Below are positions 9,528 to 18,488 of a stretch of DNA of 64,000 nucleotides, in pieces; position 1 is the stretch's first letter, and each line of letters begins with the position of its first letter. This DNA is from Mojavia pulchra JT2-VF2. Its GTDB lineage: Bacteria; Cyanobacteriota; Cyanobacteriia; Cyanobacteriales; Nostocaceae. The notes below the pieces were generated by a model. The model was given only the letters and a program-made list of their open reading frames with translations. It was not told the DNA's origin and did not search any database. The position numbers were made by a program, and so were the translations under genes. The stretch covers positions 1 to 64,000 of the forward strand of contig JAHHHN010000018.1 in assembly GCA_019359325.1 (NCBI GenBank), read 5' to 3'.

Positions 9528-9845
9528 TTAAATACCACGCAGCGAAGCGGCTAATTGGCGTGCAAATTCCGAATTTACTTCATATTTATCATGGTAATGC
9601 TGAATATCTTGTTTGGGAAAAAAATGTCGGCTGCCACTCGCTGAACCCAACCAATTAATCTTGTTATCAAGTTTTGTGGTATTTATGATAGGTTGGCTTT
9701 GTATAGCAATACGGTTTTAAGCGTAAAAAAATGTGGTGATTAAAATTACTTACTTATAGGCATTCCAGACATTTTCTTTCTTACGGCTGATTTAGGATTG
9801 CTATAGTATTTGATTGGTTGAAAAAAACTCTTGCTCTTGAGGCAT
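9528..9845 (-). pseudogene. 71-codon gene split by a 100-bp element
   Basis: On the minus strand an ATG at 9845 opens MPQEQEFFSTNQI and then meets the element, which brings in an immediate TAG. On the other side an open frame runs from 9701 to TAA at 9528-9530. Removing 9704-9803 and one TA rejoins the two halves exactly in frame, giving a 71-residue hydrophilic protein that ends FARQLAASLRGI. Its place between the VirB2-like and VirB10-like genes suggests it was part of that locus. No family is recognised. The start signal is weak. Confidence 0.6.
9702..9805. mobile_element. 100-bp MITE-like element with TA target duplication
   Basis: The element (9704-9803) begins TAGCAATACGG and ends GGATTGCTA, with TA on each side at 9702-9703 and 9804-9805. 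The outer ends TATAGCAAT/ATTGCTATA are perfect inverted repeats. A TA duplication is typical of elements moved by IS630/Tc1-mariner transposases; that link is inferred. It encodes nothing and interrupts a small gene. Confidence 0.65.
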
Positions 9846-9886
9846 AACGCTTTGCTTGCTTTTTCTGATGTATTTCTCAAGATCAA

Positions 9887-10504
9887 CTATTTGCTGGTAT
9901 CACCAATTACAAATCCTGTAAGTACATCCGCAATTGTGACTGCTACAACTACTAATAAAGGTGTTCTGGCTATATTTTGCCAATCTTCATCTTTACGCAC
10001 TGCGTTGACTACTCCTATTAAGGCAACTGCTATGTACAGTAAGTAAAGTGCCCGTAGTACATTAAATACTAATCCTACTGCTGCTTGGGTGCCGCTATTT
10101 GTGCTTGCTCCTTGTGTTAGGGTATTTTGAAAAAAGTCTTCAGCTTTCTTAAAAAATTGCGCTTGTGCTGGTAGTGCGAAGTAATCTAGCCAAAATACAC
10201 TTAACAGCAATAATGCTGCTATTGCTTGTATGGCGATCGCCCATCGCTTTGATATCTTTAAGTTTTCTCCTATCTTGTGCGTTATTATTGCTATCCAACT
10301 TCCTACTAGTAAGCACATTACTAGTATCGGACTTTTCAGGCTGATTGCACTCAACAACACTCCACTCGCCGCCAAAAAGGGTACTGATTCTACAAGGGTA
10401 AAACGCCAAGATTCTAGTGTCGCTCTTAATTTGTGGGGTTTTTTCACTATGTTGTTAGCGAAAGTTGTGAAAAAGTTTCTCCGATGAGAGCTTTGCCCAG
10501 ACAT
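9887..10504 (-). CDS. VirB2/TrbC-like membrane protein
   Basis: A 205-residue, very hydrophobic product. A basic N-terminus of about 34 residues is followed by two or three membrane segments, then ALPAQAQFF (resembling a signal-peptidase site), a short polar loop rich in Thr/Ser/Gly, and two more membrane spans ending TGFVIGDTSK. The second half, after the AQA, has the size and two-span shape of VirB2/TrbC pilins. The preceding spans are unusual for a pilin precursor, so it could instead be another inner-membrane component. It is the first gene of a minus-strand set that leads to the VirB10-like gene. Confidence 0.5.
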   Translation of the reverse strand: MSGQSSHRRNFFTTFANNIVKKPHKLRATLESWRFTLVESVPFLAASGVLLSAISLKSPILVMCLLVGSWIAIITHKIGENLKISKRWAIAIQAIAALLLLSVFWLDYFALPAQAQFFKKAEDFFQNTLTQGASTNSGTQAAVGLVFNVLRALYLLYIAVALIGVVNAVRKDEDWQNIARTPLLVVVAVTIADVLTGFVIGDTSK

Positions 10505-10776
10505 TCGTAAATTACCTTTTTGATCACAATTATCACTTGAGTTTAAGATTATATCAAAACTTTACACAAATCAAAATATCTTTATATAATAAGTGTGCTT
10601 TTACAGGCAACGCTTTGATATGTAATGTGTTTTGCAATTAGAGCGGCTAATTTTTTTATTTCAATAAATTTACAAATTATTTGAAGAAGAAAATATAGCT
10701 AAAGTATGATGACTACCTCATGTTTGAGCGCCATTAGTTATGAGCTAGTCTCCCGAAAGACCGATACTGAATTCAA
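10505..10776. other. AT-rich upstream region of the VirB2-like gene
   Basis: AT-rich sequence upstream of the minus-strand locus. It contains no frame with a start signal and presumably holds that locus's promoter; no clear -35/-10 pair stood out. Confidence 0.35.
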
Positions 10777-10950
10777 GTGGGGAGTCTAACAAGCCATCAA
10801 GCTTTGGAAACAGATAGTATTCTGTCCCAAACGTTGCTTGACAAGACAGACAGAGCTTTTAAAAACGACATTAGCAAAGCGTTAACCGCACTTGTACCCG
10901 CTAAGGTGAAGAATCTGCACTTAAATAATGTCATTGAGATCCTTAGATAG
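10777..10950 (+). pseudogene. Orphan coding-like fragment (57 codons)
   Basis: From a GTG at 10777 to TAG at 10948-10950 the frame reads like protein: VGSLTSHQALETDSILSQ, then amphipathic helices ending LHLNNVIEILR. There is no ribosome-binding site, and the frame is closed just upstream by TGA at 10768-10770. It is most likely the tail of a lost gene; a genuine small gene is the alternative. No family is recognised. Confidence 0.3.
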
Positions 10951-11234
10951 ATATTAAGTAACTCTGATAAATAAACTAATCAACTTTTATTAAGGTTGGG
11001 TAATGATTTGTTTAACTATTAATTAGTTAATGCCAAAAATTAATTTATTTCAAAAACAAAATTTTGCAAAAAAAAATAAGTTATATATAAATTTTAAGAT
11101 ATTAAAATATGAATTTTGATTATCAAATAGCTATAGTTAACAGCAAGGTGTTCATAATTGATAAATTGTAATTCGTAATTAAATTGTAAGTATGAATGGT
11201 AACATTTAGATTTGTTAGTTGAAAATTCTTTGAT
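10951..11234. other. Very AT-rich intergenic stretch
   Basis: Runs of A and T before the nucleotidyltransferase gene. It contains no other feature I can support. Confidence 0.4.
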
Positions 11235-11771
11235 GTGAACAGTAACATTCGCCTACAGATGATTCTGGCTGATACACCAGTGGGTAAGGTATTACCTGCT
11301 ATAGCCCAACTTAATCTGCCTGATTGGTGGTTAGCAGGGGGTGCGGTACGCAATACAGTTTGGCGTTCAATTTTTGGTAATGATTGTGAATTATTGATCA
11401 AAGATTTTGATATTGCATTCTTTGATTTTCAGGGAAACCGTTCCCAAGAACTAGCAGCGAAAACAACTTTGACAGAACAGTTTCCTAATAAGCAGTTTGA
11501 TGTGAAAAATCAAGCTAGTTTTGCTCGTTGGCGTCCTGGCCGTAGACCCTACAATAGTACAGAGGATGGTATTACCGAATGGTTACATACTGCTACTGCT
11601 GTTGGAGTGCGGCTAGATGCACAAGGGCAATGGCAATTTTTTACTCCCTATGGTTTGGATGATTTGTTTTGTGGTATTGTCCGACCTACACCTGTACATA
11701 TCTATAATCCTGATGCTCAAAACAAGGCATCTGGTTTTGTGCAAAAGTGTCCTTATTTGCAATTAGCGTAA
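11235..11771 (+). CDS. Nucleotidyltransferase family protein (NTP_transf_6 type)
   Basis: A 178-residue protein with the polymerase-beta-like nucleotidyltransferase signature: GGAVRNTVWRSIFG followed by KDFDIAFFD, where the paired aspartates would bind Mg-nucleotide. Further family features are the FDVKNQASFARW segment, TEDGITEWLHTATAVGVRL and the C-terminal FCGIVRPTP motif. The length suits the COG3575/NTP_transf_6 family, whose substrate is unknown. The ATG at 11235 gives MNSNIRLQMILAD; the inner ATG at 11259 is an alternative start. It stands alone between AT-rich gaps. Confidence 0.8.
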   Translation: MNSNIRLQMILADTPVGKVLPAIAQLNLPDWWLAGGAVRNTVWRSIFGNDCELLIKDFDIAFFDFQGNRSQELAAKTTLTEQFPNKQFDVKNQASFARWRPGRRPYNSTEDGITEWLHTATAVGVRLDAQGQWQFFTPYGLDDLFCGIVRPTPVHIYNPDAQNKASGFVQKCPYLQLA

Positions 11772-11896
11772 CTGGAAATCTCTCAGGTGAAATATTTATT
11801 TTCGATAAACCACATAGGACAGAGAAAACGCATAGCCAGAACTCAAATAATTAATGTATCTACTACTAAGATAATTGAATATTGATTAGCGATCGC

Positions 11897-14212
11897 CTAA
11901 TCAATAAACTGTTTTTTAGCCAATAGTTTGCTCTCAAAGCGACTATAAACAATTTGAGTAGGATACCAAGTCGAAAACCAGTACAAATCTTGAATAACCT
12001 CTTGAGAGTTATTTTGATCTACCTTAAAGCTAACTAGAGCTAAGTTATTTAATCCTACTACTTCTCGTCCATTTTGAAACCAAGGTGCTTTCCAAAACAT
12101 TAGACGCTGTAACTTTCTCCATTTATCTTTTCTGGCTTGTTGTTTGGAAGTTAATAACCAAAGCGGATTAATTCCAAAGTCAGCAATTTGGGCGTTTTGT
12201 CTAGGAACCCATTCTAATACACAATTCCAGTCAGATTTCTGTTGTGAAAAGCTATAGCGTCGAAATTGTCTGGCTGAAAGTTCTAACATATTTAATGGAT
12301 TAAACCATCCTATCCATCGCCGCACTCTTTCTGGTAAAAGCCAGTCTTTAAGCCGTGTATGAATTAATCGCGTAATAGTTTCTTCATTTTTAAATGGGCT
12401 AGCAGTTAACTGCACTAATACAGAATCCTCTTCAGAAATCGGAGAAGTTTTAGCATAAAATAAGCGGACAACAGAACTATAATGAATATCTCCAGATAGA
12501 ACAACAATTTGTTGACGTTGCTCAAACAGAGTAGTGAGAAATTTGGCTAACGCTTCAGAATTAATATTCCAGGCATCTCCAACATCTGCGGCAAATACTT
12601 TATCGCGTCGCAGCTGCCAATAGTGAATCCAATCTATTACTTTTAGACCAAATAGATTTGTAGGTGCAACCACAAATGTGATTGGGATGTGAGGTTTTTC
12701 GGTGGCTTCATGGGCTAGAGGCCCAGAGAGTTGGCGCTCAAAGGCTTGTGGGCATAGCAGCATTGGTGGTGCTGTCGGTTTTTGATCAGCAGGGTAACCT
12801 CGCCATGTGCGTGTATCTAAAACAATCACTTCATGGCAATGACTTTTTATTGTATAGTTCCAGGTGAGTGCCTCAGAATGTCGAGCTAAAACCAACACTG
12901 AACTATCTAAAACAAATTCTGGTAAGTCTGTATGTGGATTAATAGGTGGCATCCCTAAATAACGAGCGATCGCATCACAAGCCGCAGCATCCGTTCCTTT
13001 GGAAGCAGACCAGTCCTCAGCCGCCGCCAATAATTTTTCGCCGGGTTGACCAGCTGCAAATTGTTTAGGAGTATTACCCCATGCTTGAAACACCGCATAG
13101 GCTAACAGCGCATTTTGAACAGTTCTTCGCCCCAAAGGACGTCCTAGTACCCGTAAACACCAAGCTTGGTTGAGGTTCCAATCGTCGCTGACATCATGGT
13201 CATCAAAGATACTGTACATGGGTATATTTGCTAGGGCACGCCGCACTTTCCAGAGGGTATGAATGAATTGCCGCATATCCCGAACTTCCCGATCCCACTG
13301 GCGGCTGACTCTACGGCTAGCCATCATCTCCCGTCCTTTAGGAAAAGTGATCGGCCAACACACTGGAGACCATGACAATAAATAAGATGCGTAATACTCA
13401 CCAAGACTGAGTAAATGACTTTTGACCTTGGTGTGTTTATTGTGTAAACCCGCAGTGAAACCAGCCTGTTTAGTCGCTACCTCTGCTCGATTTCCGGGAA
13501 GCAGCTGCTTTGGTGTGTAATAACTAGCATCTGTAGGCTGCTGTTGAGTAAATGGAAGCCGTTCTTCCCAGCCTAATAACACATCACCAAGCTGAGTGGA
13601 AACCCACAATAGCGGATCAGCAACATCATCACCATAAATTTGGTCACCAGTGAGGAAGAGTTGATGGGGGCGTTGTCGCGGTTTATTTGCTGCTTCCTCG
13701 ATCAGGCAATCTAAAATGGGCAGTGCATCGAACCCATCACCGTGGGGTTTACGACAGGAACCATGTACAATGCGTAAATCTTGAAAACTGGTTGGTGGTA
13801 GAACAAATGTTGGTTTTTGATGTTTAAAATAGCTGATGTTGACGTTGGGAAAGCGGTTTGATTGCAAGGCTTGCTGTAATGTTTGCTGTGTCTGGGAGGA
13901 TTGGTCAGTAAACTGGAGGTCGTATGCATATATGCGATCGCTACTCAAATGATACTTACCCGCAGATTGAGCCGTTACTGCAACAATATGCAGTGATTTT
14001 CCCAATGCAAAGGTAAAGCGTCTTCCTTCCAATAAACAATTTGTGACTACCGTACCGTTATTTGCTGTGTCATAAACCTTGAGTTCTACCTGACAAGGCC
14101 GTTTGAGCGCAATCCAGACTGTGACTGATTCGGGTTCTGTGTGTTGTAACATTGGCCCCGCCAAAATTAGCGGTAGTTCTTGTAAAAACTCGTCTCCAGA
14201 TTGGTAGTTCAT
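11897..14212 (-). CDS. PhoD-like phosphatase/phosphodiesterase family protein
   Basis: A 771-residue metallo-phosphoesterase related to alkaline phosphatase D. An N-terminal beta-sandwich-like region (about 1-130) with TEPESVTVWIAL is followed by the catalytic domain: RIVHGSCRKP, LTGDQIYGDDVADP, SIFDDHDVSDDW and, near the C-terminus, VLSGDIHYSSV. These supply the metal-binding Asp, Asn and His ligands. No signal peptide or Tat motif is visible, so it is probably cytoplasmic, unlike secreted PhoD. It is longer than classical PhoD because of insertions around residues 230-330 and at the C-terminus. It probably hydrolyses phosphomono- or diesters; the substrate is unknown. Confidence 0.82.
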   Translation of the reverse strand: MNYQSGDEFLQELPLILAGPMLQHTEPESVTVWIALKRPCQVELKVYDTANNGTVVTNCLLEGRRFTFALGKSLHIVAVTAQSAGKYHLSSDRIYAYDLQFTDQSSQTQQTLQQALQSNRFPNVNISYFKHQKPTFVLPPTSFQDLRIVHGSCRKPHGDGFDALPILDCLIEEAANKPRQRPHQLFLTGDQIYGDDVADPLLWVSTQLGDVLLGWEERLPFTQQQPTDASYYTPKQLLPGNRAEVATKQAGFTAGLHNKHTKVKSHLLSLGEYYASYLLSWSPVCWPITFPKGREMMASRRVSRQWDREVRDMRQFIHTLWKVRRALANIPMYSIFDDHDVSDDWNLNQAWCLRVLGRPLGRRTVQNALLAYAVFQAWGNTPKQFAAGQPGEKLLAAAEDWSASKGTDAAACDAIARYLGMPPINPHTDLPEFVLDSSVLVLARHSEALTWNYTIKSHCHEVIVLDTRTWRGYPADQKPTAPPMLLCPQAFERQLSGPLAHEATEKPHIPITFVVAPTNLFGLKVIDWIHYWQLRRDKVFAADVGDAWNINSEALAKFLTTLFEQRQQIVVLSGDIHYSSVVRLFYAKTSPISEEDSVLVQLTASPFKNEETITRLIHTRLKDWLLPERVRRWIGWFNPLNMLELSARQFRRYSFSQQKSDWNCVLEWVPRQNAQIADFGINPLWLLTSKQQARKDKWRKLQRLMFWKAPWFQNGREVVGLNNLALVSFKVDQNNSQEVIQDLYWFSTWYPTQIVYSRFESKLLAKKQFID

Positions 14213-14401
14213 TACAAACTGTGCAAACTTCCTTCAAACCGTATTGCAATTGGTGCGTGTTTTTCTGTGCAAAGCTTGACGGTGAACTTCTTTTATAGTA
14301 CAAAAATACTACAAAAGTTCAGTTTTTACATCAGAATTTCACACTCTCAACTGAAAAATAGCACCTCTACGCCTACAGGAGAGCAAATTTAATGAAGTTA
14401 T

Positions 14402-14566
14402 CTAAGATAGACTTGAGCAACTTAATTGCGATCGCTCAGTCTGATGGATATTTACAGTTATTGCTTGATCGAGGCGACGAAATAGCGAATTGCTTCTGAG
14501 CAAGACTGATACTGCCACAACGGTACTCACAACACTTGCAATGGTAATGCTTAACTTCTTGCTCAT
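14402..14566 (-). CDS. Small membrane-anchored hypothetical protein (54 aa)
   Basis: The product starts MSKKLSITIASVVSTVVAVSV, an N-terminal hydrophobic anchor, followed by a polar tail ending TERSQLSCSSLS. An AAGGA ribosome-binding site lies about 8 bases before the ATG at 14566. The frame stays open to 14650, but the better signal supports the internal start. No family is recognised. It could be a genuine small membrane protein or a chance frame. Confidence 0.4.
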   Translation of the reverse strand: MSKKLSITIASVVSTVVAVSVLLRSNSLFRRLDQAITVNIHQTERSQLSCSSLS

Positions 14567-14963
14567 TTTTGAAGTCCTTTGTAGTAGAAATAAAAAATTG
14601 TCTAATTTAAGTAAGTAACTTTTTTTAAGCGTTAAAATTTCCTCATACAAGCAGAAGATTGAAGGTTAAGGGAAACAAAAGGAGGCTGCCCAATCAGCAT
14701 TTTCTAGAGGATGTAGGTGGCTTAAGCCACGACCGTACAAAAAAGGTACTCCGCACTAGCTCTCAAAACCATTGCCATTGGTTGTTTGCAGTTCGCTACA
14801 CCTAGTACTAGCTGAAACCGCTACTTTTGTCTTCGATTTCAAAAATTTGCGGTTGATTGACTTTTTTGGTTGATTACTTTGTCCTGGTGTCACATAAAAG
14901 ATTGCGAGATTGATGGTATTTTATTTTTGCACAAACTCCTTTATCTCAATCGCGATACAAGTT
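14567..14963. other. Intergenic region between divergent genes
   Basis: About 400 bases between the small membrane ORF and the histidine phosphatase. It contains a short hairpin (AACCATTGCCATTGGTT, about 14767-14783). No gene is visible. Confidence 0.35.
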
Positions 14964-15602
14964 ATGACACTCAATTTATATTTACTGCGACATGGAGAAA
15001 CTACTTTTAGTCAAAGTGGTAATTTCTGCGGTGAAACTGATGCGGAATTGACTTCTTATGGGATGCAGATGGCATCCGGTTTTGCCGATGTTTATCAAAA
15101 ATTGAAGTGGGAGGCTGTTTATGTTAGCCCGATGAAGCGCACAATTGCAACTGCCAAGCCATTTTGTGATGCTATTGGTATGGATATGCAGTTGCGTGAC
15201 GGACTTAGAGAAGGTAGTTACGGCGAATGGGAAACTAAGAGTAAATCGTTTGCCAAAGAGAATTACGCAGAAAACTATGTAAAATGGTTGACAGAACCCG
15301 CTTGGAATGCACCACTAGGTGGAGAAACTGCGGTAGATATTGCTAACCGTTCTATGCCTGTAATTGCTGAAATTCAAGAAAAACATCCCCAAGGTAATGT
15401 TTTAGTAGTTTCCCATAAAGCCACGATTCGGATTATGCTTTGCAGTTTACTGGGAATTGATTTGGGACGCTATCGCTATCGGGTGAATATTTTGGTTGCG
15501 TCGGTAAGTATGGTTAAATTTGACGTTAATGGCCCTTTGTTAGAAATATTAGGCGATCGCCATCATATACCCGATCATATTCGCTCTCGTCCGGGAACAT
15601 AA
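14964..15602 (+). CDS. Histidine phosphatase family protein (phosphoglycerate mutase-like)
   Basis: A cytosolic histidine phosphatase. The signature LYLLRHGETTFSQSG supplies the phospho-accepting His and Arg. YVSPMKRTIATAKPF carries the second Arg, LREGSYGEWE the acid Glu, and VLVVSHKATIRIML the second catalytic His. Length from the ATG at 14964 is 212 aa, normal for cobC/phosphoglycerate-mutase-like proteins. The frame extends 18 codons further to 14910, but those residues precede the conserved core, so the inner start is preferred. The substrate is unknown. An IS remnant begins just beyond its stop. Confidence 0.88.
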   Translation: MTLNLYLLRHGETTFSQSGNFCGETDAELTSYGMQMASGFADVYQKLKWEAVYVSPMKRTIATAKPFCDAIGMDMQLRDGLREGSYGEWETKSKSFAKENYAENYVKWLTEPAWNAPLGGETAVDIANRSMPVIAEIQEKHPQGNVLVVSHKATIRIMLCSLLGIDLGRYRYRVNILVASVSMVKFDVNGPLLEILGDRHHIPDHIRSRPGT

Positions 15603-15605
15603 TAC

Positions 15606-16121
15606 TCCTTACGGGAGCATCCCACTTTTTATTCACCAAGCAAAGATTAATCCATTAAGATAAGCACAACGATGAGCAATAACTTGAGGAACATTCTCTA
15701 ACTTCCATTTTGCGCCGGAAATTTTAGTTCGACGGTCAAGTTGTTTAACAGTAGATTCAATTGCGCCGGAACCAATAGAGCAAATTTGCTTGGCTTGGTA
15801 ATATTGATAATTGAGGATGCGGTGTCTATGTTTCTCAAGGGAAACACAAAAATTAAGAGCTTGTTTGAGCTTATAGTCCGTAAAGCGGGCAACTGCATCA
15901 TCAACTTTTCCTTTCCACAGAAGTTGTTTGACTATGTTTATTCTTCTCATCGAACCGCTCATTTTATAATGGTTTTCCATGAGGTGGAACAAGTCTTGTA
16001 TTTCACGTCGCTTATGTTTGGGTGTAAACTCGCGGACAATATTCCAAATTCCATCATGGTGAATAGGCTTGATGGTACGCGACTTTTCAGAATAGGTTAG
16101 CCTTTTGTGGGAGTATGTCAA
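15606..16121 (-). pseudogene. ISKra4-type transposase remnant
   Basis: The frame 16121-15633 resembles the C-terminal third of ISKra4-family transposases. Family-like sequence begins at DGIWNIVREFTP (from about 16058), passes LFHLMENHYKMSGSMRR and reaches ICSIGSGAIESTVKQLDRR, holding the catalytic Glu, then HRCAYLNGLIFAW. The N-terminal two thirds, including the first catalytic Asp, are absent, so it cannot be active. GGGAGCATCCCA at about 15615-15626 may be the IS end. Its apparent ATG overlaps the stop of the neighbouring TPR gene, so the break in the IS lies there. Confidence 0.65.
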
Positions 16122-18166
16122 GTACCTATCAAGTCTCTAAAAGATGGTTCTCCTGCAATCTCATCAAAATCTATATCTGTTGCAGCTTCTTCCTTATATC
16201 TGGAGTTTAGTTTGATCGCTTGTTGTAGATTTTCTAAAGCTAGTTGTAATTTTTTTTGTAATGCATAACAGGCTGCTTTATTATAATAGGCACTGGCATA
16301 ATCTGAATTAATTTCTAATGCTCGATCAAAACTAGCGATCGCTTCTTCATCGCGTCCTAGTAGCACTAAAGTGTATCCTCGTTTATCCCAAATTTTAGGA
16401 GATTCGGGTTGGAATTGTAGCGCTTTGTCAAAAGAAGCGAGCGCCTCTTCGTATTCTTCTAATTCTACTAAAGATAGTCCGCGATTTAACCAAGCAACTC
16501 CATCATCAGGTTTAACTTTGACGGCTTGATTAAAGGATTTAAAAGCTTGTTTATGTTGTCGTAAATTACCAAAAGCAACACCGCGATCGCACCAAGCTTG
16601 ATGATAATCAGGTTTGATTTTTAATGCTTGATTGTAAGAGGCGATCGCGTCTTCATAGCGTTTCAGCCTTCCTAAAGTTAGACCACGCTTAAACCAAGTC
16701 ACAGCGTCATCAGGTTGGATTTTAACTGCTTGGTCATAAACTGCGATCGCATCTTCGTAGCGCTTTTCAGAAAACAAAATATCTCCCTCTTGTACATATT
16801 CATTAGCAGATACTGGCGATGATTCTGGTAATTCCTCTACTTTTTCCTCTGAAATAGGTAGAGGTGTAATTTCCGACAGTTCTTCTATAATTAAATCCTT
16901 GCGTTGTTGAGCATCTAGCTGTAATTCCGAGAGTTGCGATACAAACTCTATTTCTAATTTCTCTAACTTCTCTAAAATTAAAAGCTTTTGTTCTTGAGCA
17001 TTTAATTGTAATTCTGAGAATTGAGATGTCAATTCGGAACCAGAGTGTTCTAAATTTTCAATAATTAATTCTTTTTGTTTTTGAGCATCAATCTGCAATT
17101 CAGTAAGTTGAGTAGCAAATTCCGACTGCATCTTTGCTAAATCTTCAAACAATTTATCTTTTTGCTGTTGAGTTGCAGATTGTAATTCTGTTACTTGTGA
17201 TTTAAATAGAGCTTCTAATTCTGCAAGATTTAACAAAATTGTATCTTTCTGCTTTTGAGCAGCACTTTGGAATTCGGCTAACTGTGCGGCAAATTCTGCT
17301 TGTAATTTAGTGGAATTCCCAATAAATGTATCCCTTTCTTGTTGGTTATCTGACTGCAATTTTGATAATTGTGATAAGAGTTCAGACCTTGATGCTTCTA
17401 AATTCTTAATAGTAATATCGTTGTTTTGTACTGCATTTAGCTCTAAATTAGACAATTTTTCTGCTAAATTAGCTTCTAATTTCTCTAAATTCCCAAAAGT
17501 TGTGTTGCTTTGGTTTTGAGCATCCAACTGTAGTTGAGATAGTTGTGAAACAAATTCAGATTCTAGATTTTCTAGATTTTTCTGTATATTTTTAATTTCA
17601 GCTTCTAATTGCGTTATGATGTTTTCCTTGGTTTGCGATAGCTCAGATGTAATCAGAGATAAATTTTCTTGCTCGCTTTTGATTTTTTGTTGTAAAGTAT
17701 TAGCTTCTTTCTCTAATTCATTAGTTATATTTTTAGCTTCTCGGATGGCATTTTCCGCTTCTTGCTTCACAATGGTTAGCTGACTTTGCAATTTTTCTAG
17801 CCCTTGTAGCTGTTCCATAGCCCTATCAACAATTTCGCGGATTGCTACTCGCCTAAAGAACCAAAATAAAGCAATTATTGCAACTGGAAATAGGCTCAAT
17901 ATTACTAACCAGACATTGAGCAGAATCGTGGTGCGTCCAAAAGAGCGATTAAAATCAGATTGAACTTCGTCTCTAATGCGCTTTTCTTCTCGCAGTCGTG
18001 CTAATTCTTCTCGCTCTTGATTCGATATTACTGGAGCAGGAGTTAATGTTGGAGATACAGATGGTGTAGTTTGTCCACTGGCTTTATCAATAGATAGTAT
18101 TAAGGGTGAAAAGAGAATAACGCTTTGAAAAACTAAAGCGTAGACAATTGGATTCTTGCTCTTCAT
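16118..18166 (-). CDS. Membrane-anchored coiled-coil protein with C-terminal TPR repeats
   Basis: About 682 residues. A hydrophobic N-terminal segment (signal-like, about 8-28) is followed by a low-complexity Thr/Pro linker, a transmembrane helix (about 84-107) and a long coiled coil (about 115-435). The coiled coil contains eight consecutive repeats of exactly 29 residues (201-432, for example LEKLEIEFVSQLSELQ...). Then come about six TPR motifs (about 452-655; patterns such as AVTWFKRGLTLGRLKRYEDA). TPRs bind partner proteins, so this may be an envelope scaffold; the partner is unknown. The start at 18166 is preferred because GGGATG lies 8-12 bases upstream; an ATG at 18175 also exists. Numbering here follows the longer form. 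Confidence 0.8.
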   Translation of the reverse strand: MKSKNPIVYALVFQSVILFSPLILSIDKASGQTTPSVSPTLTPAPVISNQEREELARLREEKRIRDEVQSDFNRSFGRTTILLNVWLVILSLFPVAIIALFWFFRRVAIREIVDRAMEQLQGLEKLQSQLTIVKQEAENAIREAKNITNELEKEANTLQQKIKSEQENLSLITSELSQTKENIITQLEAEIKNIQKNLENLESEFVSQLSQLQLDAQNQSNTTFGNLEKLEANLAEKLSNLELNAVQNNDITIKNLEASRSELLSQLSKLQSDNQQERDTFIGNSTKLQAEFAAQLAEFQSAAQKQKDTILLNLAELEALFKSQVTELQSATQQQKDKLFEDLAKMQSEFATQLTELQIDAQKQKELIIENLEHSGSELTSQFSELQLNAQEQKLLILEKLEKLEIEFVSQLSELQLDAQQRKDLIIEELSEITPLPISEEKVEELPESSPVSANEYVQEGDILFSEKRYEDAIAVYDQAVKIQPDDAVTWFKRGLTLGRLKRYEDAIASYNQALKIKPDYHQAWCDRGVAFGNLRQHKQAFKSFNQAVKVKPDDGVAWLNRGLSLVELEEYEEALASFDKALQFQPESPKIWDKRGYTLVLLGRDEEAIASFDRALEINSDYASAYYNKAACYALQKKLQLALENLQQAIKLNSRYKEEAATDIDFDEIAGEPSFRDLIGT

Positions 18167-18488
18167 AAAAATCATCCCTATCCGTTGGCCAGCTTTTAAC
18201 GTGGCATACCTCTCTCCAATCTATAACAGAATATTAGGCCTCTTGCATAAGTGGTTATCATCGGCGTTTATCGACGGTTAAATATTCATTCTTGGGATTT
18301 TTGCAAGAAGTCTGTTAAGTTGTGGAAACTTGACAGGAACAGTAAGTCAGGAATTATCGACTTGATTGGTGTAATGATAATTAGATATTTATATTCTGCT
18401 TGACAAACTGGAAGTTATCTGAGTTTTTTTAATTTTAGCATTGGATATCTAAGCCCAGATATTTTTATATGTCTACCTTAAGGTGGTT
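18167..18488. other. Divergent intergenic region
   Basis: About 320 bases between the TPR gene and the DUF2157 gene, which are transcribed away from each other. It should hold both promoters. AT-rich, with no clear element seen. Confidence 0.35.
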
